This document shows, piece after piece, positions 7,350 through 16,303 of a DNA stretch of 64,000 bases. A program made the position numbers and the translations under genes. This stretch comes from Algibacter luteus. Lineage in GTDB: Bacteria > Bacteroidota > Bacteroidia > Flavobacteriales > Flavobacteriaceae. Within the stretch, counting starts at the first letter, position 1. Each line of letters opens with the position of its first letter. The DNA is taken from NCBI RefSeq assembly GCF_900141715.1, contig NZ_FQYK01000003.1, forward strand, positions 413,847-477,846. Reading direction: 5' to 3'. The notes beneath the pieces were generated by a model. That model did not search any database, was not told where the DNA came from, and was given only the letters and a program-made list of their open reading frames with translations.

Positions 7350-9941
7350 TTATGCAGAATTTCTACTTGCATTAATATTTCCGAATAAAGAACGCGTTAC
7401 GATTTTCTCAAAGATTAATTTTTCAGGATCTTCTTTGTCAACACCAGCTTTTTCAAGTTCTTGAATCTTTTTTAAAGCATATTGCTGTATGGTTAATAAT
7501 GGTAATACAATTGATTCTCTAACTTCAATTGAGGCTTTTCCTGATGGTTCATTTTCCATCAGTTCTTGATAGCCTGTAAGTTTAAGTAATAACCTTTTAG
7601 TGGTTTCATACTCCTTAAAAATAATTTTCCAAAAATCACCAAATTCTTCGTCGTTAGACATATATTTTGTTAAATCGAAAAACGATTTAGTCAACGACAT
7701 CATGCTATTCTCTAATAATGTTTTAAAGAATTTAGAGTTTTTGTAAAGTTGCTCTACTTTACTCCATTCATCTCTGTCTTCATACATTTTTAAAGCAGTA
7801 CCTACACCATAAAATCCTGGTACGTTTTGCTTCAACTGGCTCCATGATCCTACAAACGGGATGGCTCTTAAGTCTGAAAAAACCAATTTATCTGAAGTTC
7901 CTCTTTTTGATGGTCTACTTCCAATATTAGTTTTAGCATAGTATTTTAAAGTACTCATGCGTTCTAAGTAAGGAATAAACATAGGATGATTTTTGAAATC
8001 TTTGTATGTTTCATAACTTGTTTCAGCAAGCGTAGTCATCACTTCTCTATCGTCATCAGCTAATCGATTCTTTTCACCATCAATTCTGTTTTTAATACCA
8101 GAACTTATTAATTGTTCTAAGTTATATTGAGCAGAATCGCTGGTTCCAAAATTAGAACTTACTGTTTGTCCTTGTATGGTTATTTGAACTTCTTTGTCTT
8201 CTATAGTTGGACCTAAAGAAGAATAGAAATTATGAGTTTTTCCGCCACCACGTGCAGGAGGTCCACCACGACCATCAAAGAATATGGCTGTAATGTCGTA
8301 TTTTCTAGACATTTCAGTTAGTTTTTCTTTAGCTTTATAAATACCCCAGTTAGCCATTAAATAGCCACCATCTTTAGTACCGTCTGAAAAACCTAACATA
8401 ATGTGTTGCTTGTTTCCTCGAGATCTTAAATGTGCTATATATTCAGGGTTTTGGTACAATTGTTCCATTACTCCTGGCGCGTTTTCTAAATCTGGTATGG
8501 TTTCAAATAATGGTGCAACATCTACCGTTAACTTGTCTTTAAAGGCAACCATTTTCAACATAGCAAATAGTTGCATAACATTTAGCGCCGTCTGGTTGTT
8601 ACTTATTATGTATCGGTTAGCACCACGTTCGCCATTACTTTTTTGAATGTCTTTTATTATGGCAATAGTTTTTAAAGTATTTCTAACCATTTCATCTTCA
8701 AAATCATCTAAATCTCCAATGTTATCTGTAGCTTTCGAAAGTATTTTTATTTGTTCGGCTTCAGATAGGTCATGATAATTTTTAGGAAATGAAGACGTTC
8801 CTGTTGAAATTAATTTGTCGATAACAGTGGTAAATACATTATGGTGAATTCTACTGTCTTGTCTTATATCAAGCGAAGCAAATCTATAATCAAAAAGATG
8901 AACTCTATTGATTAAATTATTAATTTCGTTGACATATAATGACTGATGCTGCTCAATAATAAGATCTCTTATACTTAAAAGCTCTTTTCTTAATTCTTTG
9001 GCACTAATCGCTTTTTTTGTTTTTAGGTTGATGCTATAATCGTACATAATCGTTTCTAAACGAATGATGCGCTCTTCAACACCTCTAAAAGTTAATTTTT
9101 TTCTTAAATCTTTTAAATCTAGATAGTACCTTTTTAGAATTGATTTTTTTAATTTTTTGGCTACTTTTAAAGTAGTTTCTGGTTTTACAAATGGGTTTCC
9201 ATCTCTATCTCCACCTGGCCAAAATCCAATATTAATGATATCGTTATGCTTTTTATCATCAGCATAAATATTGGTTTGAATGTAATTGTAAATCTCACCA
9301 AAAGTTTCATAAAAAACATTTTCCAAATACCAAATTAAACTTTTGGCTTCTTGATATGGCGTTGGTTTTTTATGCTTGAAGAAAGGTGTTTTACCTAATT
9401 GACCAAACAAATTGTTTATTTCTGAAAGATCATTTTCCTTGATGGCCTTGGTTAAAGAGGTTATGATACCTAAAACAGAACCGGGATAGAATTGTGTTGG
9501 GTGTGCCGTTAAAACAATGCGCACCTTAAATTCATCTAAAAAGGCTTTAAGATCTTCAATATTACCTTCAGACACAGCAGACCCTTTAAGGTTTCTTAAA
9601 GTACCTACGCCTTCCATATTATTTACAATTGGGAATGCAGCATCTTCTATGGCATCAAACAATACCACTTGTCTTTCAATATATTGGATAAATCTAAATA
9701 GCAGATTTATTTGACTTTGCTTATTTCTTCTGGCTTGATATTTAGTAAAGAAAGTTTCTACTATTTCAGTAGGATTGTCTCCATTTTTAAAACCTTTGTC
9801 GCAAGTTTCATGAAATAATGGGAGCAAAACCCCAGTTTTTGTAACAGCATCAAAAGGTAAGGTCATAAATATACTGTTGTATATTTGATATTTGGACAAA
9901 ACGGTTTGATTGAATCGCGTTAATTTAGGTTCTACAGACAT
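7350..9941 (-). CDS. ppc: phosphoenolpyruvate carboxylase
   Basis: PEP carboxylase, 863 residues, fixing bicarbonate onto PEP to make oxaloacetate for the TCA cycle. The first active-site region is VLTAHPTQFYPGS with catalytic His147; the second is FFDGRGGPPARGGG, the mobile glycine loop, with the GFSDGTKDGG PEP-binding stretch before it. Length fits the bacterial family. One oddity: the C-terminal tetrapeptide, normally (R/Q)NTG, is RNSA here, so the usually invariant final Gly is missing. The start MSVEPKLTRF is supported by an ATG with no better upstream candidate. It is a single-gene unit with its own terminator; the upstream 285-bp region is shared with the divergent 603-aa gene. Confidence 0.95.
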   Translation of the reverse strand: MSVEPKLTRFNQTVLSKYQIYNSIFMTLPFDAVTKTGVLLPLFHETCDKGFKNGDNPTEIVETFFTKYQARRNKQSQINLLFRFIQYIERQVVLFDAIEDAAFPIVNNMEGVGTLRNLKGSAVSEGNIEDLKAFLDEFKVRIVLTAHPTQFYPGSVLGIITSLTKAIKENDLSEINNLFGQLGKTPFFKHKKPTPYQEAKSLIWYLENVFYETFGEIYNYIQTNIYADDKKHNDIINIGFWPGGDRDGNPFVKPETTLKVAKKLKKSILKRYYLDLKDLRKKLTFRGVEERIIRLETIMYDYSINLKTKKAISAKELRKELLSIRDLIIEQHQSLYVNEINNLINRVHLFDYRFASLDIRQDSRIHHNVFTTVIDKLISTGTSSFPKNYHDLSEAEQIKILSKATDNIGDLDDFEDEMVRNTLKTIAIIKDIQKSNGERGANRYIISNNQTALNVMQLFAMLKMVAFKDKLTVDVAPLFETIPDLENAPGVMEQLYQNPEYIAHLRSRGNKQHIMLGFSDGTKDGGYLMANWGIYKAKEKLTEMSRKYDITAIFFDGRGGPPARGGGKTHNFYSSLGPTIEDKEVQITIQGQTVSSNFGTSDSAQYNLEQLISSGIKNRIDGEKNRLADDDREVMTTLAETSYETYKDFKNHPMFIPYLERMSTLKYYAKTNIGSRPSKRGTSDKLVFSDLRAIPFVGSWSQLKQNVPGFYGVGTALKMYEDRDEWSKVEQLYKNSKFFKTLLENSMMSLTKSFFDLTKYMSNDEEFGDFWKIIFKEYETTKRLLLKLTGYQELMENEPSGKASIEVRESIVLPLLTIQQYALKKIQELEKAGVDKEDPEKLIFEKIVTRSLFGNINASRNSA

Positions 9942-10160
9942 AATTCAGCTTTAGTAAAATTTAGCCATAAAAATACTAAAGGTTTAGCGAACAACACAGA
10001 TGTTGTAAAGTTTTATCAATTTTTGTCGATTGTGCAATTTAGATTATGAATAATTGAAAAAAATTGATGTTAACGCCATTTCTTATTAATTAAACCAGAC
10101 TCTACATCATTGAAATTGTAATAGAAGTAACAAAAATCAAAAAGATTAATTCATTAGCTT

Positions 10161-10174
10161 ATGACTTATGTCAT
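10161..10174. promoter_or_regulatory. Crp/Fnr-family-like site at about -41
   Basis: ATGAC-N4-GTCAT, a perfect 5-4-5 palindrome. Fnr/Dnr-type regulators bind sites of this geometry (Fnr consensus TTGAT-N4-ATCAA). Its centre, 10167.5, lies about 41 bp before the start predicted from the -7 element at 10197-10204, the class II activator position. The regulator itself is not in the window. Confidence 0.5.
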
Positions 10175-10196
10175 GTTCTGCGCTTAGTCATACTAA

Positions 10197-10204
10197 TAAC
10201 TTTG
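10197..10204 (+). promoter_or_regulatory. -7 promoter element of the 603-aa gene
   Basis: TAACTTTG, an exact match to the Bacteroidota -7 consensus TAnnTTTG, 22 bp before the ATG at 10227. No TTG is seen at the right distance for a -33 element, as expected for an activator-dependent promoter. Confidence 0.55.
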
Positions 10205-10226
10205 CCCTTTCAATAAAATAATACTT

Positions 10227-12038
10227 ATGCACAAAACACATTCCTTTCATATCCCAGTAATGGGTATTGGTTTTACCATCGATACACCATTAAAAGTGGC
10301 GCATTATGGCATAGATTCTGTAATTTCTTTAGTTGACGATATTTTGTTAGAGAAGTTAAGAAAAATGTACAGTGAAAAATTTCAAATCCCTTATCATGAA
10401 ATAACAGATAAGATTGAAGATTTTAGAGCAAAACGTATTACTTCTTATTTAAACCTCATCTCCGATTTAGCTGATAAAAAATTTGAAGCCTTAAAGAACA
10501 TCACTTCAGAACGGAGTGACGAATTCATTGCTTATTTAAATATGCTTCCTAATGGATCGTATTTAAAGAAAGAATTCAAGCAATTAACAGCAAAAGAATT
10601 TAATTTTTCTGAAATTAAAAGATGGGCAAATAAGGCATTGTCTATGGGTAGTATTGATGTAAATATCATGACTAAAGTTGATAAAGATAATTATATAAAA
10701 AACGAAAAATTACCTGTAGAGTATAACGATGCACATGCCGCGTTAAGAGGGTTTGCAAAGAGTAAACTTCAATCTTCGGTAGTACTTTCTGCAGGAATGA
10801 ATCCCAGATTATACAGTTACATGTCTCAGTTTGCTGATTTTTATCCAAATGAACATGGAGAATTTAAAAAACGTATCATTTTAAAGGTAAGCGATTACCG
10901 ATCGGCATTAATTCAAGGAAAATTTTTAGCCAAAAAAGGCTTATGGGTTTCTGAATATAGAATTGAATCTGGATTAAATTGCGGTGGTCATGCCTTTGCG
11001 ACTGATGGTTATCTTTTAGGTCCTGTTTTAGCAGAGTTTAAAGAAAAACGTAACGAATTGCAGCAGAGTATTCAGACAGTTTTGTTTCAAGAATTAGAGA
11101 ATCAAAACAAACCAATTCCTACTAATGAGTTAACTATTTCGGTTACAGCCCAAGGAGGCGTAGGAACAAATGAAGAACATGATTTTTTGTTAGAACATTA
11201 TAATCTCGATTCAATAGGGTGGGGAAGCCCATTTCTTTTAGTTCCAGAGGCAACAACTGTTGATGACGATACCTTAAATAAATTGGTAAAAGCTAAAGAA
11301 GGCGATTTGTATTTAAGCGATATTTCTCCATTGGGTGTGCCTTTTAATAACCTGAAAAACAATACAAAAGACAATGAAAAACAAGCTTTTATAGATAAAG
11401 GCAGACCAGGTAGTTCTTGTCCTAAAAAGTTTGTGGCTTTAAACACAGAATTTAAAGAAAAAGGTATGTGCACGGCTTCAAGAGAGTATCAACATTTAAA
11501 AATACAAGCCTTGGAAAATAAAGCATTACCGCTGGAACAGCATAAAAAAGAATTCAATAAAATAATTGAAAAATCTTGTACTTGTGTTGGATTAGGTACT
11601 TCGACATTATTGGCCTATAATTTGGATACTAAAGTTGAAGGCGAAGGTGTATCTGTTTGTCCTGGGCCCAATTTAGCTTATTTTTCAAAGCTTATGAGTC
11701 TTCAAAATATTATTGATAATATTTACGGAAGAGCTAACATGATTTCAAGAAATGATCGTCCTAATTTGTTCATAAAAGAATTACAGATTTATATTGATTA
11801 TTTAAAAAATAAACTGGACGATGTAAAAACAACAATGACAAAAAAAGACGAAAAGTATTTACTCAATTTCACCAAAAATATGTCTTTGGGGGTTGCTTAT
11901 TATAAAGATTTGTTCAACGAGGCAAAATCTGTTTTTAATGATTCAAAAAATGTCATACTTAACGAATTAAACAAAAGCGAGATTGTTTTGAATAAGATTA
12001 ATGCTGAAATACAAGAGTCATCTTTGGTGTTGAGTTAA
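10227..12038 (+). CDS. putative FMN TIM-barrel protein with Cys cluster (nitronate monooxygenase-like), function unknown
   Basis: A 603-residue cytoplasmic protein I cannot assign to a named enzyme. The first part resembles nitronate monooxygenase/FabK-type FMN barrels: MGIGFTIDTPLKVAHYGIDSV near the start, a CGGHAF element (Cys252, His255) like the GGH of that family, and QGGVGTNEEHDF at 309 followed by DSIGWGSPFLLVPEAT, matching the AGGIGT...GT.F...PE phosphate-binding segment. The rest is unusual: Cys398, Cys415, Cys451, Cys453 and Cys478 (CPKK, MCTAS, CTCVG, VCPGPN) could bind an Fe-S cluster. The last 110 residues look helical. It has its own promoter with an Fnr-like site at about -41, suggesting induction under low oxygen or nitrosative stress. 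The nadA-nadB pair follows 205 bp later, possibly by chance. Confidence 0.6.
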   Translation: MHKTHSFHIPVMGIGFTIDTPLKVAHYGIDSVISLVDDILLEKLRKMYSEKFQIPYHEITDKIEDFRAKRITSYLNLISDLADKKFEALKNITSERSDEFIAYLNMLPNGSYLKKEFKQLTAKEFNFSEIKRWANKALSMGSIDVNIMTKVDKDNYIKNEKLPVEYNDAHAALRGFAKSKLQSSVVLSAGMNPRLYSYMSQFADFYPNEHGEFKKRIILKVSDYRSALIQGKFLAKKGLWVSEYRIESGLNCGGHAFATDGYLLGPVLAEFKEKRNELQQSIQTVLFQELENQNKPIPTNELTISVTAQGGVGTNEEHDFLLEHYNLDSIGWGSPFLLVPEATTVDDDTLNKLVKAKEGDLYLSDISPLGVPFNNLKNNTKDNEKQAFIDKGRPGSSCPKKFVALNTEFKEKGMCTASREYQHLKIQALENKALPLEQHKKEFNKIIEKSCTCVGLGTSTLLAYNLDTKVEGEGVSVCPGPNLAYFSKLMSLQNIIDNIYGRANMISRNDRPNLFIKELQIYIDYLKNKLDDVKTTMTKKDEKYLLNFTKNMSLGVAYYKDLFNEAKSVFNDSKNVILNELNKSEIVLNKINAEIQESSLVLS

Positions 12039-12243
12039 AGATCAACATTGTAAGTTTCGTTATTTTCAATCATTTACAGTTTTATTTGTTGAAAATTTAA
12101 ATATTTTCACAAAATTTTGTTGGACCTTAAATCAACACTTTTTTTCGCGAAAATCCCATTTTATTACGCCTTTTAATTAAGATATTTGCAGTAAATTCTT
12201 GGTATTCAAGAATCTTTATCAACATTATTCTGAAGAGTTTATC

Positions 12244-13170
12244 ATGGATTTAGTTAAAGAAATACAACGACTTAAAAAGGAGAAAAATGCAGTAATTCTT
12301 GCGCATTATTATCAAGTGCCGGAAATACAGGATATTGCAGATTATGTTGGAGATAGTTTAGGATTGTCTCAAAAAGCAGCCGAAACTGATGCTGATATGA
12401 TTGTTTTTGCGGGGGTTCATTTTATGGCTGAAACGGCAAAAATTTTAAGTCCTAATAAAACTGTAGTACTTCCTGATTTAAATGCAGGTTGTTCGTTGGC
12501 AGATTCTTGTCCGCCAGATGAATTCGAAAAATTCACCAAAGCACATCCAAATCATGTAGTAATAACTTATGTGAATTGTTCTGCCGAAATAAAAGCATTA
12601 AGCGATATTGTTTGTACCTCATCAAACGCATTAAAAATTGTAAACTCTATTCCGAAAGAAACCCCAATCATTTTTGCTCCAGATAAAAATCTGGGGAAAT
12701 ATATTATTAATGAAACAGGAAGAGATATGTTGCTTTGGGACGGAAGTTGCATAGTTCACGAAGCATTTTCAATGGATAAGCTCATAGCTTTACATAAAAA
12801 ATATCCTGATTATAAAATTATTGCACATCCCGAGTCTGAAACGCATATTTTAAATACTGCAACATATATTGGATCTACTTCAGGAATGATAAATTATGTA
12901 AAAGAACATCAAGACCAAAAGTTTATTGTGGCGACTGAAGCCGGTATTTTACATAAAATGCAACAAGAAATGCCAAATACCGAGTTGGTGCCGGCGCCTG
13001 CTAAAGAAGACAATACTTGCGCATGTAGTGAATGTCATTTCATGAAAATGAATACGCTGCAAAAATTATACGATTGTATGTTGAATGAATCGCCTCATAT
13101 AGAAGTTGATCCAGCTATAATTGAACGCGCTTTGTTACCAATTGAACGCATGTTAGAGTTGTCTAAATAA
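12244..13170 (+). CDS. nadA: quinolinate synthase
   Basis: Quinolinate synthase A, a [4Fe-4S] enzyme that condenses iminoaspartate with dihydroxyacetone phosphate in NAD synthesis. I chose ATG 12244 ([15 protein letters not shown]); a longer TTG start at 12199 would add 15 residues unlike the family. The resulting 308 residues match the short NadA type. Cluster ligands are Cys83 ([10 protein letters not shown]), Cys169 ([11 protein letters not shown]) and one of Cys259/261/264 in [12 protein letters not shown]. The HYYQ.PEIQD substrate motif is at 21-30. The gene is 1 bp from nadB, with which it works: NadB makes the unstable iminoaspartate NadA uses. A near-consensus -7 element, GATATTTG, is at 12181-12188. 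Confidence 0.95.
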   Translation: MDLVKEIQRLKKEKNAVILAHYYQVPEIQDIADYVGDSLGLSQKAAETDADMIVFAGVHFMAETAKILSPNKTVVLPDLNAGCSLADSCPPDEFEKFTKAHPNHVVITYVNCSAEIKALSDIVCTSSNALKIVNSIPKETPIIFAPDKNLGKYIINETGRDMLLWDGSCIVHEAFSMDKLIALHKKYPDYKIIAHPESETHILNTATYIGSTSGMINYVKEHQDQKFIVATEAGILHKMQQEMPNTELVPAPAKEDNTCACSECHFMKMNTLQKLYDCMLNESPHIEVDPAIIERALLPIERMLELSK

Positions 13171-13171
13171 A

Positions 13172-14725
13172 ATGACTACAGATTATTTAGTTATCGGGTC
13201 GGGAATAGCGGGATTAACGTTTTCAGTAAAAATTGCCGAAAAGTATCCTGACAGAACGGTTGTTGTTGTAACTAAAGCTAATGAAGACGAATCGAACACC
13301 AAATACGCTCAAGGTGGTGTCGCTATAGTTCTAAACAAAGAAGAAGACTCCTTTAAAAAACATATTAATGATACGTTAATTGCTGGCGACGGACTTTGTG
13401 ATAAAGATATTGTTGAATTGGTAGTTAAAGAAGGTCCTGATCGCTTAGAAGAATTGTTGCTTTGGGGCGCAAATTTTGATGTTAACGATTCTGGGAAATT
13501 TGATTTAGGTAAAGAAGGTGGCCATTCAGAATATCGTATAGTACACCACAAAGATATTACAGGTTTTGAAATAGAGCGGGCGTTACTATCAAAAGCACAT
13601 CAGTTACCAAATATTTCTATTTTACCACATCATTTCGCTATAGATTTAGTTACCAATCACCATATTAAAGATGTTCAATCGGATAAAATATCGTGTTTTG
13701 GAGCCTATGTTTTAAACCAAAAAAACGGCGAAATATTCACAATAAAATCAAACAACACGTTGTTGGCCTCGGGTGGCATTGGTTGTGTTTATGGTCATAC
13801 TACCAATCCTATAATTGCAACAGGTGATGGTATTGCCATGGCATATCGCGCAAAAGCACATATTAAAGATATGGAGTTTGTACAATTTCATCCCACTGCT
13901 TTGTATGAAGCCAAAGGCGAATCTTCTTTTTTAATATCCGAGGCGGTAAGAGGGTTTGGTGCATACCTTAGAAACAAAAACGGGTATCGATTTATGCCTG
14001 ATTATGATGATCGTGCAGAATTAGCATCTCGGGATATTGTGTCTCAGAGTATTGATAGTGAATTAAAAAAATCGGGTGAATCTCATGTCTTTCTTGATTG
14101 TACGCATTTGGACATGGAAGCCTTCATCAATCATTTTCCTAACATTTATAATAAATGTTTAGAGCATCATATTGATTTAAATACCGATTGGATTCCTGTA
14201 GTTCCGGCTTCACATTATTTATGTGGCGGAATCGACGTTGATAAAAATGGCAAGACAACCATTAATAACTTATTTGCATGTGGCGAATGTTCAAGAACTG
14301 GGTTGCATGGTGCCAATAGGTTGGCATCAAATTCATTATTAGAAGCTTTAGTTTTTGCACATAACATTTTTAAATATCATGCTGAGAATCAAAGTAAAGC
14401 CTTGGAAGTTGCTATTCCAGATTGGAATGACGAAGGCACTGTAATTACTCAAGAGCATATTTTAATTCAACATAATTTAAAACAGCTACAAGCCTTAATG
14501 CGCGATTATGTGGGAATCGTAAGAAGTAATAAACGCCTAAAACGCGCCATAAAACATTTAGATTTAATTTATGAGGAGGTTGAAGATTTGTACCGTGAAT
14601 CTAAAATCACCACATCGCTCTGCGAATTACGAAACATGATTAATGTAGCCCACTTAATAATTAGGCAATCATTAGACAGAAAAGAAAATAAAGGGGGTTA
14701 TTTTAATATTGATAATGTAAAATAA
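13172..14725 (+). CDS. nadB: L-aspartate oxidase
   Basis: FAD enzyme of 517 residues that oxidises L-aspartate to iminoaspartate, the first step of de novo NAD synthesis; same fold as succinate dehydrogenase flavoprotein. The Rossmann motif GSGIAGL is at the N-terminus, followed by the family segment NTKYAQGGVA. The active-site region EFVQFHPTAL and the HGANRLASNSLLEALVF FAD segment are both present, as are the GG.HSEYRIVHHKDITG residues. The C-terminal helical domain (GIVRSNKRL...CELRN) is complete. It is 1 bp downstream of nadA, clearly one operon, and ends in a shared terminator facing ssb. Confidence 0.95.
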   Translation: MTTDYLVIGSGIAGLTFSVKIAEKYPDRTVVVVTKANEDESNTKYAQGGVAIVLNKEEDSFKKHINDTLIAGDGLCDKDIVELVVKEGPDRLEELLLWGANFDVNDSGKFDLGKEGGHSEYRIVHHKDITGFEIERALLSKAHQLPNISILPHHFAIDLVTNHHIKDVQSDKISCFGAYVLNQKNGEIFTIKSNNTLLASGGIGCVYGHTTNPIIATGDGIAMAYRAKAHIKDMEFVQFHPTALYEAKGESSFLISEAVRGFGAYLRNKNGYRFMPDYDDRAELASRDIVSQSIDSELKKSGESHVFLDCTHLDMEAFINHFPNIYNKCLEHHIDLNTDWIPVVPASHYLCGGIDVDKNGKTTINNLFACGECSRTGLHGANRLASNSLLEALVFAHNIFKYHAENQSKALEVAIPDWNDEGTVITQEHILIQHNLKQLQALMRDYVGIVRSNKRLKRAIKHLDLIYEEVEDLYRESKITTSLCELRNMINVAHLIIRQSLDRKENKGGYFNIDNVK

Positions 14726-14726
14726 C

Positions 14727-14758
14727 AAAAGAGACCCTTACGATAAGAGTCTCCTTTT
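14727..14758. terminator. bidirectional terminator between nadB and ssb
   Basis: AAAAGAGACCCTTA, loop CGA, TAAGAGTCTCCTTTT: a stem with one bulge between two converging genes. Confidence 0.75.
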
Positions 14759-14782
14759 AAAAATTTTGGGCAAAAAAAGGTG

Positions 14783-15115
14783 CTATTTTCCTAGCATCAA
14801 TAATTCATTACATACAACTTCTGTGATGTATCGTTTGTTACCATCTTTATCATCGTAACTGCGGGTTGTAAGTTTACCTTCAATAGCAACTTCTTTTCCT
14901 TTGGTTACATATTTCTCTATAATTTGAGCCGTTTTCCCCCAAGCCACAATACTATGCCATTGGGTGTCTGTAATTTTTTCACCTTTATTATTCGTATAAC
15001 TTTCATTTGTAGCAATATTAAATTTTGCTAAAGTTTTACCTGATTCTAAATTGATGATTTCTGGATCGTTTCCTAAGTTACCAATCAACTGTACTTTGTT
15101 TCTAAGTGTGTTCAT
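14783..15115 (-). CDS. ssb: short single-stranded DNA-binding protein lacking the acidic tail
   Basis: OB-fold SSB of 110 residues. Family landmarks are MNTLRNKVQLIGNLGNDPE, FNIATNESY, TQWHSIVAWGKTA and VAIEGKLTTRSYDDKDGNKRYITEV. It stops just after the OB domain (NELLMLGK) and has neither the flexible linker nor the acidic DDxxF tip that housekeeping SSB uses to recruit replication and repair proteins. It is therefore probably an accessory SSB, perhaps for competence or recombination, with the main SSB elsewhere. A near-consensus -7 element (CATCTTTG, 15182-15175) lies 60 bp upstream. It diverges from a zinc-ribbon gene with three iteron-like repeats between them. Confidence 0.88.
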   Translation of the reverse strand: MNTLRNKVQLIGNLGNDPEIINLESGKTLAKFNIATNESYTNNKGEKITDTQWHSIVAWGKTAQIIEKYVTKGKEVAIEGKLTTRSYDDKDGNKRYITEVVCNELLMLGK

Positions 15116-15225
15116 AATTTTAATTTTTAATTGTTAAACAGTTAATACTATCGAGTTCTTATGTTTCGACACTGCAAAGATGAGACAGCTTCAAAATTTT
15201 ATTCGGTAATTACTTGTTTAATTTC

Positions 15226-15252
15226 GTTTGTAAATGTTTGTAGTCGTTTGTA
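15226..15252. repeat. three GTTTGTA iterons with exact 10-bp period
   Basis: GTTTGTA occurs at 15226, 15236 and 15246, one per helical turn. The last copy extends to CGTTTGTAAACG, a near palindrome. The array lies between the divergent ssb and zinc-ribbon genes, 33 bp before the latter's start, so it looks like an operator for one or both. Confidence 0.5.
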
Positions 15253-15284
15253 AACGGTTATAATTTTTTGTTTATATTTACACC

Positions 15285-15635
15285 ATGCAAAAAGAATGTT
15301 TAGAATGTGGCGATAAAATTGTGGGCAGAATTGATAAAAAATTTTGTAGCGATGGTTGTAGAAACGCCTATAATAATCGAGTGAATAAGGATAGTAAAAA
15401 CCTCATTAGAAATACGAATAACAGACTTAGGAAAAATTATAGAATTTTAGAAACCCTCAACCCAGACCAAAAAACTAAAACCTCGCGGGCGCGATTAATT
15501 GAGGCTGGATTCGATTTTAATTATTTCACAAGTATTTATAAAACTAAAGCCGGAACCATTTATTATTTTGTTTACGATCAAGGGTATTTGCCTTTAGAGG
15601 GCGATTATTATGCGCTTGTTAAACGCGAGAGCTAA
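15285..15635 (+). CDS. zinc-ribbon protein of unknown function
   Basis: A 116-residue basic protein. An N-terminal zinc ribbon is clear: Cys5, Cys8, Cys21 and Cys25 (ECLECGD ... KFCSDGC), with spacing C-x2-C-x12-C-x3-C. Next comes an Asn/Arg/Lys-rich segment (NNRVNKDSKNLIRNTNNRLRKNYR) suited to nucleic-acid binding, and then a compact C-terminal region ending YYFVYDQGYLPLEGDYYALVKRES. No signal peptide or membrane segment. It diverges from the tail-less ssb across a short region with iterons, so the two may be co-regulated and act on DNA together; that is inference. I do not recognise a named family beyond the ribbon. Confidence 0.7.
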   Translation: MQKECLECGDKIVGRIDKKFCSDGCRNAYNNRVNKDSKNLIRNTNNRLRKNYRILETLNPDQKTKTSRARLIEAGFDFNYFTSIYKTKAGTIYYFVYDQGYLPLEGDYYALVKRES

Positions 15636-15647
15636 AATTGTAATCAT

Positions 15648-15686
15648 AAAAAAAGCTTTTGATTATTAACATATTCAAAAGCTTTT
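15648..15686. terminator. bidirectional terminator
   Basis: AAAAGCTTTTGA, 11-nt loop, TTCAAAAGCTTTT between the converging zinc-ribbon and CBS genes. The stem is AT-rich, so strength is uncertain. Confidence 0.6.
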
Positions 15687-15738
15687 CCTAATGAATCACA
15701 GGTTAGTGTGATTGTTATTTTTAACAAAAAAAACTAGT

Positions 15739-16206
15739 CTATTTCCAATTTTGACCTTTTAATTGCATCGCAGCTTTTAAAACATCTTTTTGACTAATTT
15801 GACCTATTAACTTGCCATTTTCAACTATTGGAAATCTTCTGCGTTTGGCTTCTAAAAACTTATTCGCAGCATCAAAAATATTCATATTCGCATCAATAGT
15901 TTCAACATTACCAGCCATATGTTTTTCTATGGTTTGGTCTTGCATAGGCATGTTGTAGTATCTACTCTCGCTTATTTGTTTTATACAATCACCTTCAGAA
16001 ATGATGCCTATTAATTCATTTTTATCATTTACTACTGGTCCACCAGAGATTCTGTTCTTAATTAAAGATTGCATAACACTTTCAATGGTTTGGTCAGGAG
16101 TAAATGTTATCAAATCTGTTGTCATGTAATCACTTACCGTCAACGACGGTTGGTCCGAAGTGGCATTTTGCTGCCTCCTTGCCCCTTGAAAACTCTTTAT
16201 TCCCAT
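15739..16206 (-). CDS. CBS-domain protein
   Basis: A soluble 155-residue protein made almost wholly of two CBS motifs, which bind adenosine nucleotides. The first covers about 28-85 (VSDYMTTDLITFTPDQTIESVMQ ... GGPVVNDKNELIGIISEGDC) and the second about 100-150 (MAGNVETIDANMNIFDAANKF ... RRFPIVENGKLIGQISQKDVL). The N-terminal 25 residues are polar and look disordered. No enzyme domain is fused, so it is likely a stand-alone energy or nucleotide sensor with an unknown partner. Neighbours give no clue. Confidence 0.85.
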   Translation of the reverse strand: MGIKSFQGARRQQNATSDQPSLTVSDYMTTDLITFTPDQTIESVMQSLIKNRISGGPVVNDKNELIGIISEGDCIKQISESRYYNMPMQDQTIEKHMAGNVETIDANMNIFDAANKFLEAKRRRFPIVENGKLIGQISQKDVLKAAMQLKGQNWK

Positions 16207-16303
16207 AATTTTTTTAATTTTAAAGTAATTTTAAATATAAAGGTTTTTTTTAACAAAACCTAAAAAACCTACTTATAGCGTCGATTTATATAAAGTATTC
16301 TAA

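Noticed and set aside
8401-8646. 81-codon plus-strand frame inside ppc
   Set aside because: Antisense to conserved ppc sequence, with no own promoter or family resemblance.
15226-15252. Possible CRISPR-like tandem repeat
   Set aside because: Repeats of 7 bp every 10 bp have no room for spacers and no cas genes are present; an operator is more likely.
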